Shown: one piece after another, positions 1 to 7,645 of the stretch
Numbering within the stretch: position 1 is the first letter of the stretch
Layout of the letters: every line of letters begins with the position of its first letter
DNA from: Lachnospiraceae bacterium UBA4711
GTDB lineage: Bacteria; Bacillota; Clostridia; Lachnospirales; Lachnospiraceae
Assembly (NCBI GenBank): GCA_002404515.1
Contig: DHJV01000063.1
Location: 1-14,607, forward strand
Length of the DNA stretch: 14,607 nt
Direction: 5' to 3'
The notes under the pieces: model-generated
What the model saw: the letters and a program-made list of their open reading frames with translations, nothing else
What the model was told of the DNA's origin: nothing
The model's database searches: none
Program-made: the position numbers and the translations under genes

Positions 1-1
1 A

Positions 2-679
2 TTAAATCACTTCATAATATTTGATTCCTTCCATACGCCGGATAATACTGAGAATATCATCTTGTGTACGGCTTGTTTTGCTTCGGATTGTAACCGTAAA
101 GGGAACGACTTCGGCATCATAATGAGAATGGTCTTCTTTTTGAATATCGCTCAACTCTAAATCCAATTCTCGTGTATTGCGCAAAAACTCACCAAAGGAA
201 ATGCTTGCATCCAGTTCAATATATAAATCAATAACATTGGTACGATTTCTCATGTAGAAATCCCACCGATGCAGCACCGTAAGAACCGAGAACACCGCAA
301 TGCAGGCAACGATAGCAACCTCATATAAACCGATTCCGATTGCAAGACCGATACACGCTGACGCCCAAAGTCCGGCGGCAGTCGTCAGGCCTTTGATTTG
401 ATTATGCGTTGTAACAATAATTGTTCCTGCGCCCAGAAAGCCGATGCCGCTGACGACCTGCGCACCCAAGCGCACAGGGTCGCCGACACCATAGACCTGA
501 TAGGCGTACTGGTTTATCAGCATGACCACACAGGAGCCGATACTGACCAACATATAGGTGCGCATCCCGGCGGGGCGGTTCATTCTTCCTCGTTCTGAAC
601 CAATCACACCGCCAAGAACTTCTGCCATAATAATTCGCAAAATAATTGCGCCAAGTGTGATTTCCCTTGCGTGAAGCAT
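2..679 (-). CDS. MgtC/SapB family membrane protein
   Basis: 225 residues. The N-terminal ~140 residues hold about four hydrophobic segments and the MgtC/SapB signature: an IGSERGR stretch (about 26-32), then RPAGMRTYMLV (about 35-45), VSGIGFLGAGTI (about 76-87) and KGLTTAAGLWASA (about 96-108). The last ~85 residues are a soluble, probably cytosolic domain. Family members sit in the inner membrane; MgtC of Salmonella is tied to magnesium limitation and F-ATPase inhibition, but many Firmicutes homologues are uncharacterised, so a magnesium role is only possible. The start has an AGGGG box about 10 nt upstream. The gene lies 27 bp after the lipoprotein gene and is the last of a three-gene set as far as visible. 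The stop codon falls at positions 2-4, so the gene is complete. Confidence 0.88.
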   Translation of the reverse strand: MLHAREITLGAIILRIIMAEVLGGVIGSERGRMNRPAGMRTYMLVSIGSCVVMLINQYAYQVYGVGDPVRLGAQVVSGIGFLGAGTIIVTTHNQIKGLTTAAGLWASACIGLAIGIGLYEVAIVACIAVFSVLTVLHRWDFYMRNRTNVIDLYIELDASISFGEFLRNTRELDLELSDIQKEDHSHYDAEVVPFTVTIRSKTSRTQDDILSIIRRMEGIKYYEVI

Positions 680-706
680 TGTCTTTCAACCCCTATGTGT
701 CAAGAT

Positions 707-1825
707 TTATGTGGTGTACTTGCTATAATCACTTTTGGTAAATAAACCTGCCGCTCTTGCCGCATTGACATAGGCATACTGAACTTCGCCTTTATCCAAA
801 ACGGCAGTCTCGCCGCCGCCTGCGGAATCAAGCGTAAGATCATAGCCGAGGTGTTGTGCATAGAGCGTTGTGGTCGTCACCGCACGAGGAAGGTGCAGCA
901 ACGTTCCAACCAGAAGAACTTTGTGTGCATCCAACTCTTCCAATGCTTTCAGTGTACCGATCGCATTTCCGTATGTGTCACGAGCTTCTTCATCAAGGAT
1001 GATGCGGCTTTCGTCAACACCCTGCTCCAAAAGCCAGTTTTTCATAACGGATGCTTCGGTATACTCCGTTCGGACATCGCCGCCGCTCAAAATAATTTTT
1101 GCGTCCGGGTACTTTTCTGCCATCTCTAAGCCACGTTCCAGACGACTGAGCATTCCGGCCGAAGGTGTTCCGTTCTTTTTGGGCGTCTGTCCATAAATCA
1201 CAATCGCTTCTGGAATCATATCGGTCTGGGGCTGCGAAGTATAAACGGCATGAATCAAAGTATCCGCCTGTTCCAGCATGGAGCGAACATCATTTGCAGC
1301 ATCCTGATTCGCCTGTTCCAGAGCAGAAAGCCGTTCCTGTTCACCATCGGCATTTTCCAAAATGTGCATAATAATGCTGGAAACGCCCAATGCCTGAATG
1401 TCGCTGGAATCCCGTTCCAGAATCCGGTCAAGCTGCGAAAGGGCGGCCTCGTAATCTTGGTTGATCAAATAGGCGTCTGCTTGCAGGCGGTAGGCATCCA
1501 AATAATCCGGGTTCTCTTTTACAATGGTATCCAGCCCGGAATAGACCTTGTTCCACTCCCAGCGGCGGTATGCAATGACCGAATCTTTCAGCAACGGGTC
1601 TTCCAGATACTCTTCCGCATACTTTGGCACAAGATTTTCAATCGGTTCGCCGCGTCCCTGTTCTTTGGGAATCGGCATTGCAAGTTCTTCCGTCAGCGTG
1701 ATTGAAACCGCAGGCTGTTCCTGTGTGGATTCAACAGTCATTTTATTGGAACAGCCGGACAGCATCATCGCCGCTGCCAACACAAACGCCAGAATTTGAA
1801 TCCGATGGACAGATTTACGTCTCAT
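707..1825 (-). CDS. Lipoprotein with TPR-like region and DUF218 (YdcF/SanA/ElyC) domain
   Basis: 372 residues. The N-terminus has a basic start, a hydrophobic stretch and the lipobox LSGC with Cys25, so the protein is predicted to be a lipoprotein on the outer face of the membrane. Residues ~85-160 read as two TPR-like helical repeats (WNKVYSGLDTIVKENPDYLDA, then YEAALSQLDRILERDSSD). Residues ~205-335 are a DUF218 domain: EAIVIYG, then IILSGGD (~245-250), E-x-S-V-M-x-x-W-L-x-x-x-G-V (~257-270), DTYGNA (~283-288) and LLHLPRA (~309-315). DUF218 proteins such as E. coli SanA and ElyC are linked to envelope or peptidoglycan-precursor homeostasis, but their reaction is unknown. The start codon overlaps the end of the upstream Ham1-like gene by 11 bp, which suggests translational coupling. 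The combination of TPR with DUF218 is seen directly; an envelope role is inferred. Confidence 0.87.
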   Translation of the reverse strand: MRRKSVHRIQILAFVLAAAMMLSGCSNKMTVESTQEQPAVSITLTEELAMPIPKEQGRGEPIENLVPKYAEEYLEDPLLKDSVIAYRRWEWNKVYSGLDTIVKENPDYLDAYRLQADAYLINQDYEAALSQLDRILERDSSDIQALGVSSIIMHILENADGEQERLSALEQANQDAANDVRSMLEQADTLIHAVYTSQPQTDMIPEAIVIYGQTPKKNGTPSAGMLSRLERGLEMAEKYPDAKIILSGGDVRTEYTEASVMKNWLLEQGVDESRIILDEEARDTYGNAIGTLKALEELDAHKVLLVGTLLHLPRAVTTTTLYAQHLGYDLTLDSAGGGETAVLDKGEVQYAYVNAARAAGLFTKSDYSKYTT

Positions 1826-2471
1826 AATTTATATCCTCAATTTCGGAGTGCAAGTCGTTTTGGAGCAATTCGGAAAAGAATCTGCGGATGCCAACAGTCA
1901 GCACAGACCCTTTCGCACTGGATTCATCTTTCAAGTCATTTTCCACCCAGTATCGCCCGGTTTCGGAGTCTACCGCGATGCTGTCCATCGGAAAACCTTT
2001 CAGTCGAATCTCATGCGGCTTTTCTACGATCCAGAACCAATCCGTTGAGACCTGTGTGCCAAATGCTTCTTTCTTGTGGGCATCATCCAGTACGACGCAA
2101 AGGCCATTGATGAACCGTGCCTTGATTTTTCCACCGTTCTGTCTGGCAAGCTGCTGATAATATGCGATAAATTCTTCATCAGAAAGTTCTTTTCCTGCAA
2201 CGCGGCGGACATACGGCCCGGGCTGCTGAGAAGAAGGAAGCCCTTCCAGATACAAACCAGAATCCAACGCAAAACTGGGAAGCCCAGTCGCTTTATAATA
2301 TGCCTGCGCTTTCAGCTCTGCATTTTCCAGCGGTGTTATTCCGGTTTCGGCCACAGGCGGAAGTGTGATTCCAAGCTCCGCATGCGTTATCAACTCGATG
2401 GGCAGGCCAGCAAGAATCGCCCTCATATTCCGCAGCTTGCTGAGATTTCCAGTGCCATAAAACAGCCTCAT
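1815..2471 (-). CDS. Divergent Ham1/RdgB-like non-canonical purine NTP pyrophosphatase
   Basis: 218 residues, slightly longer than the ~195-205 usual for RdgB. The N-terminus has the family nucleotide-binding motif as GTGNLSKLRNMRAIL (~6-20; consensus S/TGNxxK). A second family motif appears as FALDSGLYLEGLP (~67-79), followed by PGPYVRR where PGVxSAR is usual. The C-terminal SHRxxA motif of classical RdgB is missing; the corresponding area reads KGSVLTVGIRRFF. Classical members hydrolyse dITP, ITP and XTP to monophosphates in the cytosol and keep nucleotide pools clean. Because two conserved blocks are altered, the fold assignment is firmer than the substrate. The ribosome binding site is weak (AAAGGG, about 9 nt away) and the start lies 17 bp from the T-run of the upstream terminator. 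The 3' end overlaps the next gene by 11 bp. Confidence 0.78.
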   Translation of the reverse strand: MRLFYGTGNLSKLRNMRAILAGLPIELITHAELGITLPPVAETGITPLENAELKAQAYYKATGLPSFALDSGLYLEGLPSSQQPGPYVRRVAGKELSDEEFIAYYQQLARQNGGKIKARFINGLCVVLDDAHKKEAFGTQVSTDWFWIVEKPHEIRLKGFPMDSIAVDSETGRYWVENDLKDESSAKGSVLTVGIRRFFSELLQNDLHSEIEDINYET

Positions 2472-2488
2472 AACAAATGCCCTTTACG

Positions 2489-2518
2489 AAAAAGGCAGAG
2501 ACCAATGCGGTCTCTGCC
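2489..2518 (-). terminator. Rho-independent terminator after the GDPD gene
   Basis: On the minus strand a perfect 10-bp stem GGCAGAGACC / GGTCTCTGCC with a 5-nt loop is followed by TTTTT. It begins 9 bp after the stop of the phosphodiesterase gene and closes the transporter operon. It also lies directly before the ribosome binding site of the Ham1-like gene, so it could act as a partial terminator or attenuator for the three genes that follow. Confidence 0.9.
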
Positions 2519-2526
2519 GTCTATGG

Positions 2527-3387
2527 TTACACGCCGAGTTTGTTGTTGCGGTAGGAAGCCAGCTGAGAAGGCCAGTCGGTCTGAATCACGTTGTAACCGC
2601 GATCGATCAGCACACCCCATGCGGCATCCGGCCCTTCACTGAGGGCAACATCGTCGTTGTAAGTACCGCTCAGTTCGTGGCCTCTGCCCAGATTGATGCT
2701 GTTGACCCAAATGTACAGTCCCTGCTCCCGAATCCATTTCAGGTTCTCCGGGTCGATCATCTCGGAGTCAGCAGTTTTCGCAATGGCTTCCACACCAACA
2801 ATATTGATGTTCTTGTAAGTCAGCACTTTGCGCAGCTCGTCCATGCTATAAACGATAGGCATATACATGTACTTGACCGGGCAGTTCTCGAAGAACTCCA
2901 AATACTCATCCTTAACAGGTGTTTTGATGATTGCCTGCTTGACAACATGAGGGAATTCTTTCAGCAACTCATGGGTCTCCGGCAGAATCGACCAAGAACG
3001 GTCGATATTGAATAGCTCACCGTGCGTAAAATGAGCGACAACATCTTTGAATCGCTGGATGTGTTTTCCGCTGGGTTCATCAATGCTGTTGTAGAACTCC
3101 AGCTTGTCAATCTCCTGAGAGGACATCATTTTGATGTTCTGGGTGGTCTTGAGCAGGCGAGGCTCCTGCGTATCGTGGAACGCATAAATCACACCGTCCG
3201 TTGATTTGGACAAATCACACTCGAACATATCCGCGCCCATCTGGAGAGCCAGCTCAAAGGAAGGAACTGTACCTTCGATGATGTTGCCACCCCATGCACC
3301 GCGATGAACGGCGATCAGAACTTTTTTCTTATCCAGACGAGCATTCAGCAGCTCGTTGGTCTGTGCGTATTCTTTTTTGCCAACCAT
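2527..3387 (-). CDS. Cytosolic glycerophosphodiester phosphodiesterase (GDPD)
   Basis: 286 residues from an ATG at 3387, chosen because TGAGGT lies 8 nt upstream; a longer reading from 3465 would run into the permease gene and lacks such a site. GDPD enzymes cleave glycerophosphodiesters to sn-glycerol-3-phosphate and an alcohol. Visible motifs are VHRGAWGG (His28-Arg29), PSFELALQMGADMFECD (metal ligands Glu56 and Asp58) and DGVIYAFHD (His71), the two catalytic histidines of the family. The later acidic metal ligand, usually in a lxxEiK context, appears here as LFNIDRSW with Asp. There is no signal peptide, so the substrate must come from inside the cell or be imported intact. It is the last gene of the ABC transporter operon, 40 bp after the permease, which suggests that the transporter brings in its substrate. 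Confidence 0.88.
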   Translation of the reverse strand: MVGKKEYAQTNELLNARLDKKKVLIAVHRGAWGGNIIEGTVPSFELALQMGADMFECDLSKSTDGVIYAFHDTQEPRLLKTTQNIKMMSSQEIDKLEFYNSIDEPSGKHIQRFKDVVAHFTHGELFNIDRSWSILPETHELLKEFPHVVKQAIIKTPVKDEYLEFFENCPVKYMYMPIVYSMDELRKVLTYKNINIVGVEAIAKTADSEMIDPENLKWIREQGLYIWVNSINLGRGHELSGTYNDDVALSEGPDAAWGVLIDRGYNVIQTDWPSQLASYRNNKLGV

Positions 3388-3427
3388 TTCAAATACCTCA
3401 TTTCTGAATTGATTTGAATTGCAGGAT

Positions 3428-5146
3428 TTAATCTTTCTTGTTGTCGAGCTTGTTGCCGCGGCCATAGACCAGATACATGACGAGTGCAGAAATTGCCATC
3501 ATCAGGACTGCGTACACAAAGGTCAGTGCGGCGTTGTCGGCGTTGGTCTCGGAGTCAGTCAAGGACTTGATATAAACACCCAGAGGCTTATTCAGCGGAT
3601 GATACATGAAGACAGACATATCGTAGTCACCCAGCAGGCCGTTGAAGTTCAGTGCGAAAATTGCCAGAACGGTCGGCATAATGATGGGTAGCTGAACACG
3701 CATGAAGGTGTAGAAGGGCTTTGCACCCATATTCCGGGCTGCATCTTCCAGAGAATCATCCAGAGAGAAGAACGCCGCCTTCGTCATACGAAGGGTGAAC
3801 GGAATCTTGATAACGATATAGCCAATCAGCATGATGACAGATGTACCAGTCAGAACCTTGTTGAACATCCAGATGCGCGGAGTGTTATAGGTGGTGATAA
3901 GACCCAGAGCCATCAGGGTAGTGGGCAGCAACCAAGGAATCAGCAGGCCGTATTCCAGCGCACCGCTCAGGCGGTCGTTCCGCTTCTGAAGGATGCGGCA
4001 GGCGACCAGAACAATGATTGCAACCACGAAAGCTGCGATTGCAGAGTAAGCGATACTGACGATAAACGGCTTATAAGAAGACGCTTTCTTGAAAACCGAG
4101 ATGTAGTTTTCGAGGGTGAAGCTGGAAATGGTCAGGTGCTTGCTTGCGATGGTGGAAGCATCCGTGAAGGAGAACAGAATGACCAGTGCAACCGGAATCA
4201 CATAAATCAGGAACAGAACGTAAGCGTAGACATGCGCCAGCACGTTCAGGATGGGGTTGCGGATCTTCTGCTTCACGATGGTGGTCTTGACCTTGGAAAC
4301 GGACATGTAATGACCGCGCTTCTCGATCTGAATCATGATGGTCAGCAGAATGATGGTCGCAACACCGAGGAACAGAGCCAGCAAAGCGGCCAGCGGACGA
4401 GAGCTGACGTTGTTCGCAAAGGTCAGAATCATCGGGGTAATGGTCTGGAAATCCTGACCGCCAACCAGCAGAGGAGCCGAAGTTGCAGACAGGCCCGTGA
4501 TGAAGGTTAGGATGGTAACGGCCATCAGCGAAGGAGTCAGAACCGGAAGAACAACCTTCGTCAGAATACGGAATTGAGATGCGCCCATGTTCTGTGCAGC
4601 TTCGACGGTCTGGAAGTCAACGGAACGCATTGCATTGCGCAGGAAAATCATGTGGTTGGAGGTGCAGGCGAAGGTCATGACAAACAAAACTGCCCAGTAG
4701 CCTTCAAACCAGTCGATGGGGAAATTGGGGATGATTTTTGCAAACAGGGTCGTCAGGATACCGGTCTTGCCATAGATGAACTTATAACCGGAAACCAGAA
4801 TGATACCGCCGTAAATCAGCGTCGTCATGTAACCCAGACGCAGGATGTTTGCGCCCTTGATATCAAAATATTCGGTGATAAGCACCAGGCTGATACCGAT
4901 AAAACCAACGGTCAGCGACAAGGTCGGTGCAAGAATTAGACTGTTCCGCAGGCTTCGCATGGCCTTGGAGGAATGAATCAGTTTGGTGAACACTTCGGTC
5001 GTGAAATGACCGTCCTGATAGAACACGCTGATAATCGTATTGATGTTCGGGAATACCAGAAATGCAAAGATGAACCATGCGAAGAAAACGAAAATCGCAA
5101 TGCCCCAAAGCTTCTCTGGTGTAAAAGAGAATTTCTTTTCCTTCAT
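3428..5146 (-). CDS. Fused double-domain ABC transporter permease (FbpB/AfuB type)
   Basis: 572 residues with about 12 membrane segments in two homologous halves (~1-280 and ~300-565). Each half carries the cytosolic EAA loop that contacts the ATPase: EAAQNMGASQFRILTKVVLP (~182-201) and EDAARNMGAKPFYTFMRVQLP (~467-487, one EAA loop). A single polypeptide replacing two permease subunits is typical of the FbpB/AfuB/PhnU-like branch of BPD_transp_1 permeases, which moves ferric iron, sugar phosphates (AfuABC) or 2-aminoethylphosphonate. The gene starts 5 bp after the ATPase stop, and its GAGGGG ribosome binding site lies at the end of the ATPase gene, so translation is probably coupled. Substrate cannot be read from the permease; the adjacent GDPD favours an organophosphate. 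Confidence 0.92.
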   Translation of the reverse strand: MKEKKFSFTPEKLWGIAIFVFFAWFIFAFLVFPNINTIISVFYQDGHFTTEVFTKLIHSSKAMRSLRNSLILAPTLSLTVGFIGISLVLITEYFDIKGANILRLGYMTTLIYGGIILVSGYKFIYGKTGILTTLFAKIIPNFPIDWFEGYWAVLFVMTFACTSNHMIFLRNAMRSVDFQTVEAAQNMGASQFRILTKVVLPVLTPSLMAVTILTFITGLSATSAPLLVGGQDFQTITPMILTFANNVSSRPLAALLALFLGVATIILLTIMIQIEKRGHYMSVSKVKTTIVKQKIRNPILNVLAHVYAYVLFLIYVIPVALVILFSFTDASTIASKHLTISSFTLENYISVFKKASSYKPFIVSIAYSAIAAFVVAIIVLVACRILQKRNDRLSGALEYGLLIPWLLPTTLMALGLITTYNTPRIWMFNKVLTGTSVIMLIGYIVIKIPFTLRMTKAAFFSLDDSLEDAARNMGAKPFYTFMRVQLPIIMPTVLAIFALNFNGLLGDYDMSVFMYHPLNKPLGVYIKSLTDSETNADNAALTFVYAVLMMAISALVMYLVYGRGNKLDNKKD

Positions 5147-5151
5147 CTAAA

Positions 5152-6168
5152 TCACCCCTCGTACTGCATGATGTCAGCCGGGTTATAGCTCAGCGTTACC
5201 GTGTCACCCTTCTTGTACAGAGGCTTGCCGCTGTTCTTTTCGATGACCTTGACCGTCTGTCCGAAGGCTTTGACCGTATATTTGATGTACAGGCCGTAGA
5301 ACTCGTAATCTTCCACAATGGCCTCCGTCTTGAGGGTGTCGGTTGCCATTGCCTCGTTGACGTGCATCCGTTCCAGACGGATATAGCAGTGCTTCTTCGG
5401 GTCAACACCCGCAACCTTATCGGCACCGGTACCGGCGAGGAATTCCGGGGTCAGACGGTTGATGTCACCGATGAAGTTGCAGACGAACTCTGTTGCAGAG
5501 TGGCTGTAAATCTCATCCGGGCGGCCGATCTGCTCGATAACACCCTTGTTGAAGACTGCAATTCGGTCAGACAGGGTCAGGGCTTCTTCCTGGTCGTGGG
5601 TGACGTAGACCGTCGTGATGCCGAAACGCTTCTGGAGGTCTTTCAGCTCGTTGCGCAGCTGGACGCGTAGTTTTGCATCAAGGTTGGACAGCGGCTCGTC
5701 CAAGCAGATAATTTCCGGATTCGTCACCAGTGCACGGGCAATGGCGACGCGCTGCTGCTGGCCGCCGGACAGCTCGGAGACCTTCTTTTTCAGCTGGTCT
5801 TCGCTCAGGTCAACTTTTTTGCCCATTTCAACGACCTTTTTGCGAATCTCTTCCTTGTCCATCTTTTTGACCTGAAGGCCAAACGCAATATTCTCGTAAA
5901 CGGTCATGGTCGGGAACAGTGCGTAGCTCTGGAACACCATGCCGATGTTGCGCTTTTCGATGGGCGTATGGGTGATATCTTTGCCGCGAACACTGACGGT
6001 GCCGTTGCTGGGAGAGATAAAACCCGTGATGGTGCGCAGGGTGGTCGTCTTGCCGCAGCCGGAAGGGCCAAGGAAGGTGAAGAACTCACCCTCGTGAATG
6101 TCGATGTTGATGTCTTTCAAGGCTTTGAAAGAACCGAAGGTGACTTCGATGTGTTCAAGTTTAATCAT
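5152..6168 (-). CDS. ABC transporter ATP-binding protein (FbpC/PotA/AfuC type)
   Basis: 338 residues. All ATPase motifs are present: Walker A GPSGCGKT (34-41), Q-loop Gln80 (GMVFQSYALFP), signature LSGGQQQR (133-140), Walker B ICLDEP (154-159), D-loop SNLDA, and switch His191 (YVTHDQEEA). The C-terminal ~100 residues form a TOBE-like regulatory domain as in the CUT1/iron/spermidine subclass. It powers import through the fused permease encoded next. GAGG lies about 8-10 nt before the ATG. Between this gene and the binding-protein gene upstream lies a terminator-like hairpin, so it should be made in smaller amounts than the binding protein. The subclass is certain; the substrate is not. Confidence 0.94.
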   Translation of the reverse strand: MIKLEHIEVTFGSFKALKDINIDIHEGEFFTFLGPSGCGKTTTLRTITGFISPSNGTVSVRGKDITHTPIEKRNIGMVFQSYALFPTMTVYENIAFGLQVKKMDKEEIRKKVVEMGKKVDLSEDQLKKKVSELSGGQQQRVAIARALVTNPEIICLDEPLSNLDAKLRVQLRNELKDLQKRFGITTVYVTHDQEEALTLSDRIAVFNKGVIEQIGRPDEIYSHSATEFVCNFIGDINRLTPEFLAGTGADKVAGVDPKKHCYIRLERMHVNEAMATDTLKTEAIVEDYEFYGLYIKYTVKAFGQTVKVIEKNSGKPLYKKGDTVTLSYNPADIMQYEG

Positions 6169-6196
6169 GCTCTTTACCTCGATGATGAGCAGTTAC

Positions 6197-6239
6197 AAAA
6201 AAGGTCGGCTCGCGTGGTACTTTCTGCAAACCGACCTTT
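6197..6239 (-). terminator. Intra-operon terminator/attenuator between binding protein and ATPase
   Basis: On the minus strand the stem AAGGTCGG / CCGACCTT (22-nt loop) runs into TTTTTT. It lies between the stop of the solute-binding protein (6279) and the start of the ATPase (6168). In binding-protein operons such hairpins usually lower downstream transcription so that the binding protein is in excess; that role is inferred here. Confidence 0.75.
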
Positions 6240-6278
6240 CTGCATTATTGGAAACAAACGGACGTTATGTCGTCAAAA

Positions 6279-7406
6279 TCACGGCATGTACTCGAGCATG
6301 ATCTTCTCGCACCATGCGTCGATGTTCTGAGCGACCAGAGCCCAGTCGATCTGCTGTGCAGGCAGCTCTGCAATCTGCTGGTTGAACTCGTTTGCCTTAT
6401 CGACGGCGTTGGTGTTTGCCGGCAGGGTAGAGAAGGTCTCGGCCCACTCGCCCTGGATCTGTGCGCTGCCGAACCAGTTGACAAAACGCTGTGCTTCTTC
6501 CTCGTTCTTGGTGCCGTTGACGATTGCAATGCCCTCAACTGCGTAAGGAACACCGACATCGGGAACTGCATAGCCAGTCTTGACGCCATACTGCTCGTCG
6601 CGCGTCTCGACACCGGAAGACCACATCTGGCCGCAGACGACCGTGCTGGTGTCGCTGGAGATCTGGCCGTACAGGTCAACGCCGCTCTCGTTGGGAACAC
6701 CATGCTTGTAGTACTCAGCGATCGCATCCCAGCCTTCCTGTGCGATGCCCAGGTCACCATTGGGGTCTGCATAACGGGTCAGGATACCAGCGATCACATT
6801 ACGGACCGTGCCGCCGCCCAAGCTGGTCAGGTATTCGTACTTCTTATCGAACTCAGGCTTAGTCCACAGATCGGGCCAATCCTTCGGAGCTTCATCTTCG
6901 GTCAACTGGTTCTGGTCGTAGACCAGCAGGATGGCCTGCTTGACGATGGCGTGGTAGTAGCCCTCGTCATCGTTCAGGCCAGCCGGAATCTCATCGGCCC
7001 ACTCGGGAACGAAGGGAATCAGGATGTCTTCTGCCTTCAGAGACTCCCAGATGATGGCATTCAGACCGAAGACAACATCCGCGATGGGAGAAGCCTTCTC
7101 AGCCAGCAGACGGTTCTGGGTGTCGGCTGCACCTGCACCAACGACCTGAACCTTGAAACCATCCTGTGCAGCACGCTCGACCAGCCACTCGTCACGGCCA
7201 TCGGTGTCGGAGTTGGTGTAGATATTCAGCGTGACGCCCGTACCCTTATTGGAAGGAGCACTGTCGGTGGCAGCGGTAGAAGATGCTGCTGCGCTGGAAG
7301 CAGTCGTCTGGCTGCTGGAAGAAGAACCACCGCAGGCGGTCAATGCGGCGGCAGCGGCAGTAAAGGTTGCAGCCTTGATAAAGCTGCGGCGAGAAATCTT
7401 TCTCAT
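6279..7406 (-). CDS. ABC transporter solute-binding lipoprotein (FbpA/AfuA-like, possible Tat signal)
   Basis: 375 residues from the ATG at 7406. AAGGAG lies 7-8 nt before it, whereas the in-frame ATG two codons earlier is too close to that site. The N-terminus MRKISRRSFIKAA has a twin-arginine motif (Arg6-Arg7, SRRSFIK), followed by an Ala-rich hydrophobic stretch and the lipobox LTAC (Cys25), then a Ser/Thr/Ala linker (~26-50) that should tether the domain to the membrane. The mature part starts with VTLNIYTNSD and continues with blocks typical of the iron/2-AEP/hexose-phosphate binding proteins: ADVVFGLNA, PKDWPDLWTKPEF, and AQRFVNWFGSAQIQ near the C-terminus. The Tyr-Tyr pair used by ferric-binding FbpA is not evident. 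The gene heads the transporter operon. The ligand is unknown; an organophosphate is inferred from the linked GDPD. Confidence 0.9.
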   Translation of the reverse strand: MRKISRRSFIKAATFTAAAAALTACGGSSSSSQTTASSAAASSTAATDSAPSNKGTGVTLNIYTNSDTDGRDEWLVERAAQDGFKVQVVGAGAADTQNRLLAEKASPIADVVFGLNAIIWESLKAEDILIPFVPEWADEIPAGLNDDEGYYHAIVKQAILLVYDQNQLTEDEAPKDWPDLWTKPEFDKKYEYLTSLGGGTVRNVIAGILTRYADPNGDLGIAQEGWDAIAEYYKHGVPNESGVDLYGQISSDTSTVVCGQMWSSGVETRDEQYGVKTGYAVPDVGVPYAVEGIAIVNGTKNEEEAQRFVNWFGSAQIQGEWAETFSTLPANTNAVDKANEFNQQIAELPAQQIDWALVAQNIDAWCEKIMLEYMP

Positions 7407-7470
7407 AAACATTCTCCTTTTTTCATCGTTGTTCTGTTGGGAAGCCCTCAGCTTCCTTCGTGTTGTGCTC

Positions 7471-7499
7471 AGTATAGCGCTAAAATTGGAACGAGTCAA
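7471..7499 (-). promoter_or_regulatory. Sigma-A promoter of the transporter operon
   Basis: Reading the minus strand: -35 TTGACT (7499-7494), 17-nt spacer, -10 TATACT (7476-7471), one base from consensus in each box. Transcription should start near 7464, leaving a ~58-nt leader. Near the leader's 5' end is a small hairpin GGAAGC / GCTTCC. The -35 box and part of the spacer lie inside the left operator, so a bound LacI-type protein would block polymerase. Confidence 0.82.
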
Positions 7500-7500
7500 T
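7485..7500. promoter_or_regulatory. Predicted operator 1 for the LacI-type regulator
   Basis: ATTGGAACGAGTCAAT is an imperfect palindrome of the LacI-family form: outer ATTG/CAAT arms around a central CG. The 14-mer ATTGGAACGAGTCA recurs exactly in inverted orientation at 7646-7659. It covers the -35 element of the transporter promoter, the usual place for repression. Confidence 0.75.
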
Positions 7501-7645
7501 AAAATTGAGGTAAAATTTGCGTATTGGAAGAGATATTCTACTATATTAACAATCAAAATGTAAATTTTATGTATATTTTGCCGTTCGATGTAATGATTTG
7601 CTGGGGAGAAGCACGGTCATTCATAAGGCTTTGCTGACAAAATAA

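Noticed and set aside
3388..3465. Longer N-terminus for the GDPD starting at 3465
   Set aside because: It would overlap the permease gene by 38 bp and lacks a ribosome binding site; the ATG at 3387 has one.
6267..7502. Long plus-strand open frame of 411 codons antisense to the solute-binding protein
   Set aside because: It is a shadow of the binding-protein gene caused by codon bias; it has no ribosome binding site and no recognisable domain.
7520..7536. Possible third operator, ATTGGAAGAG
   Set aside because: It matches only the left half of the operator and lacks the central CG; probably chance.
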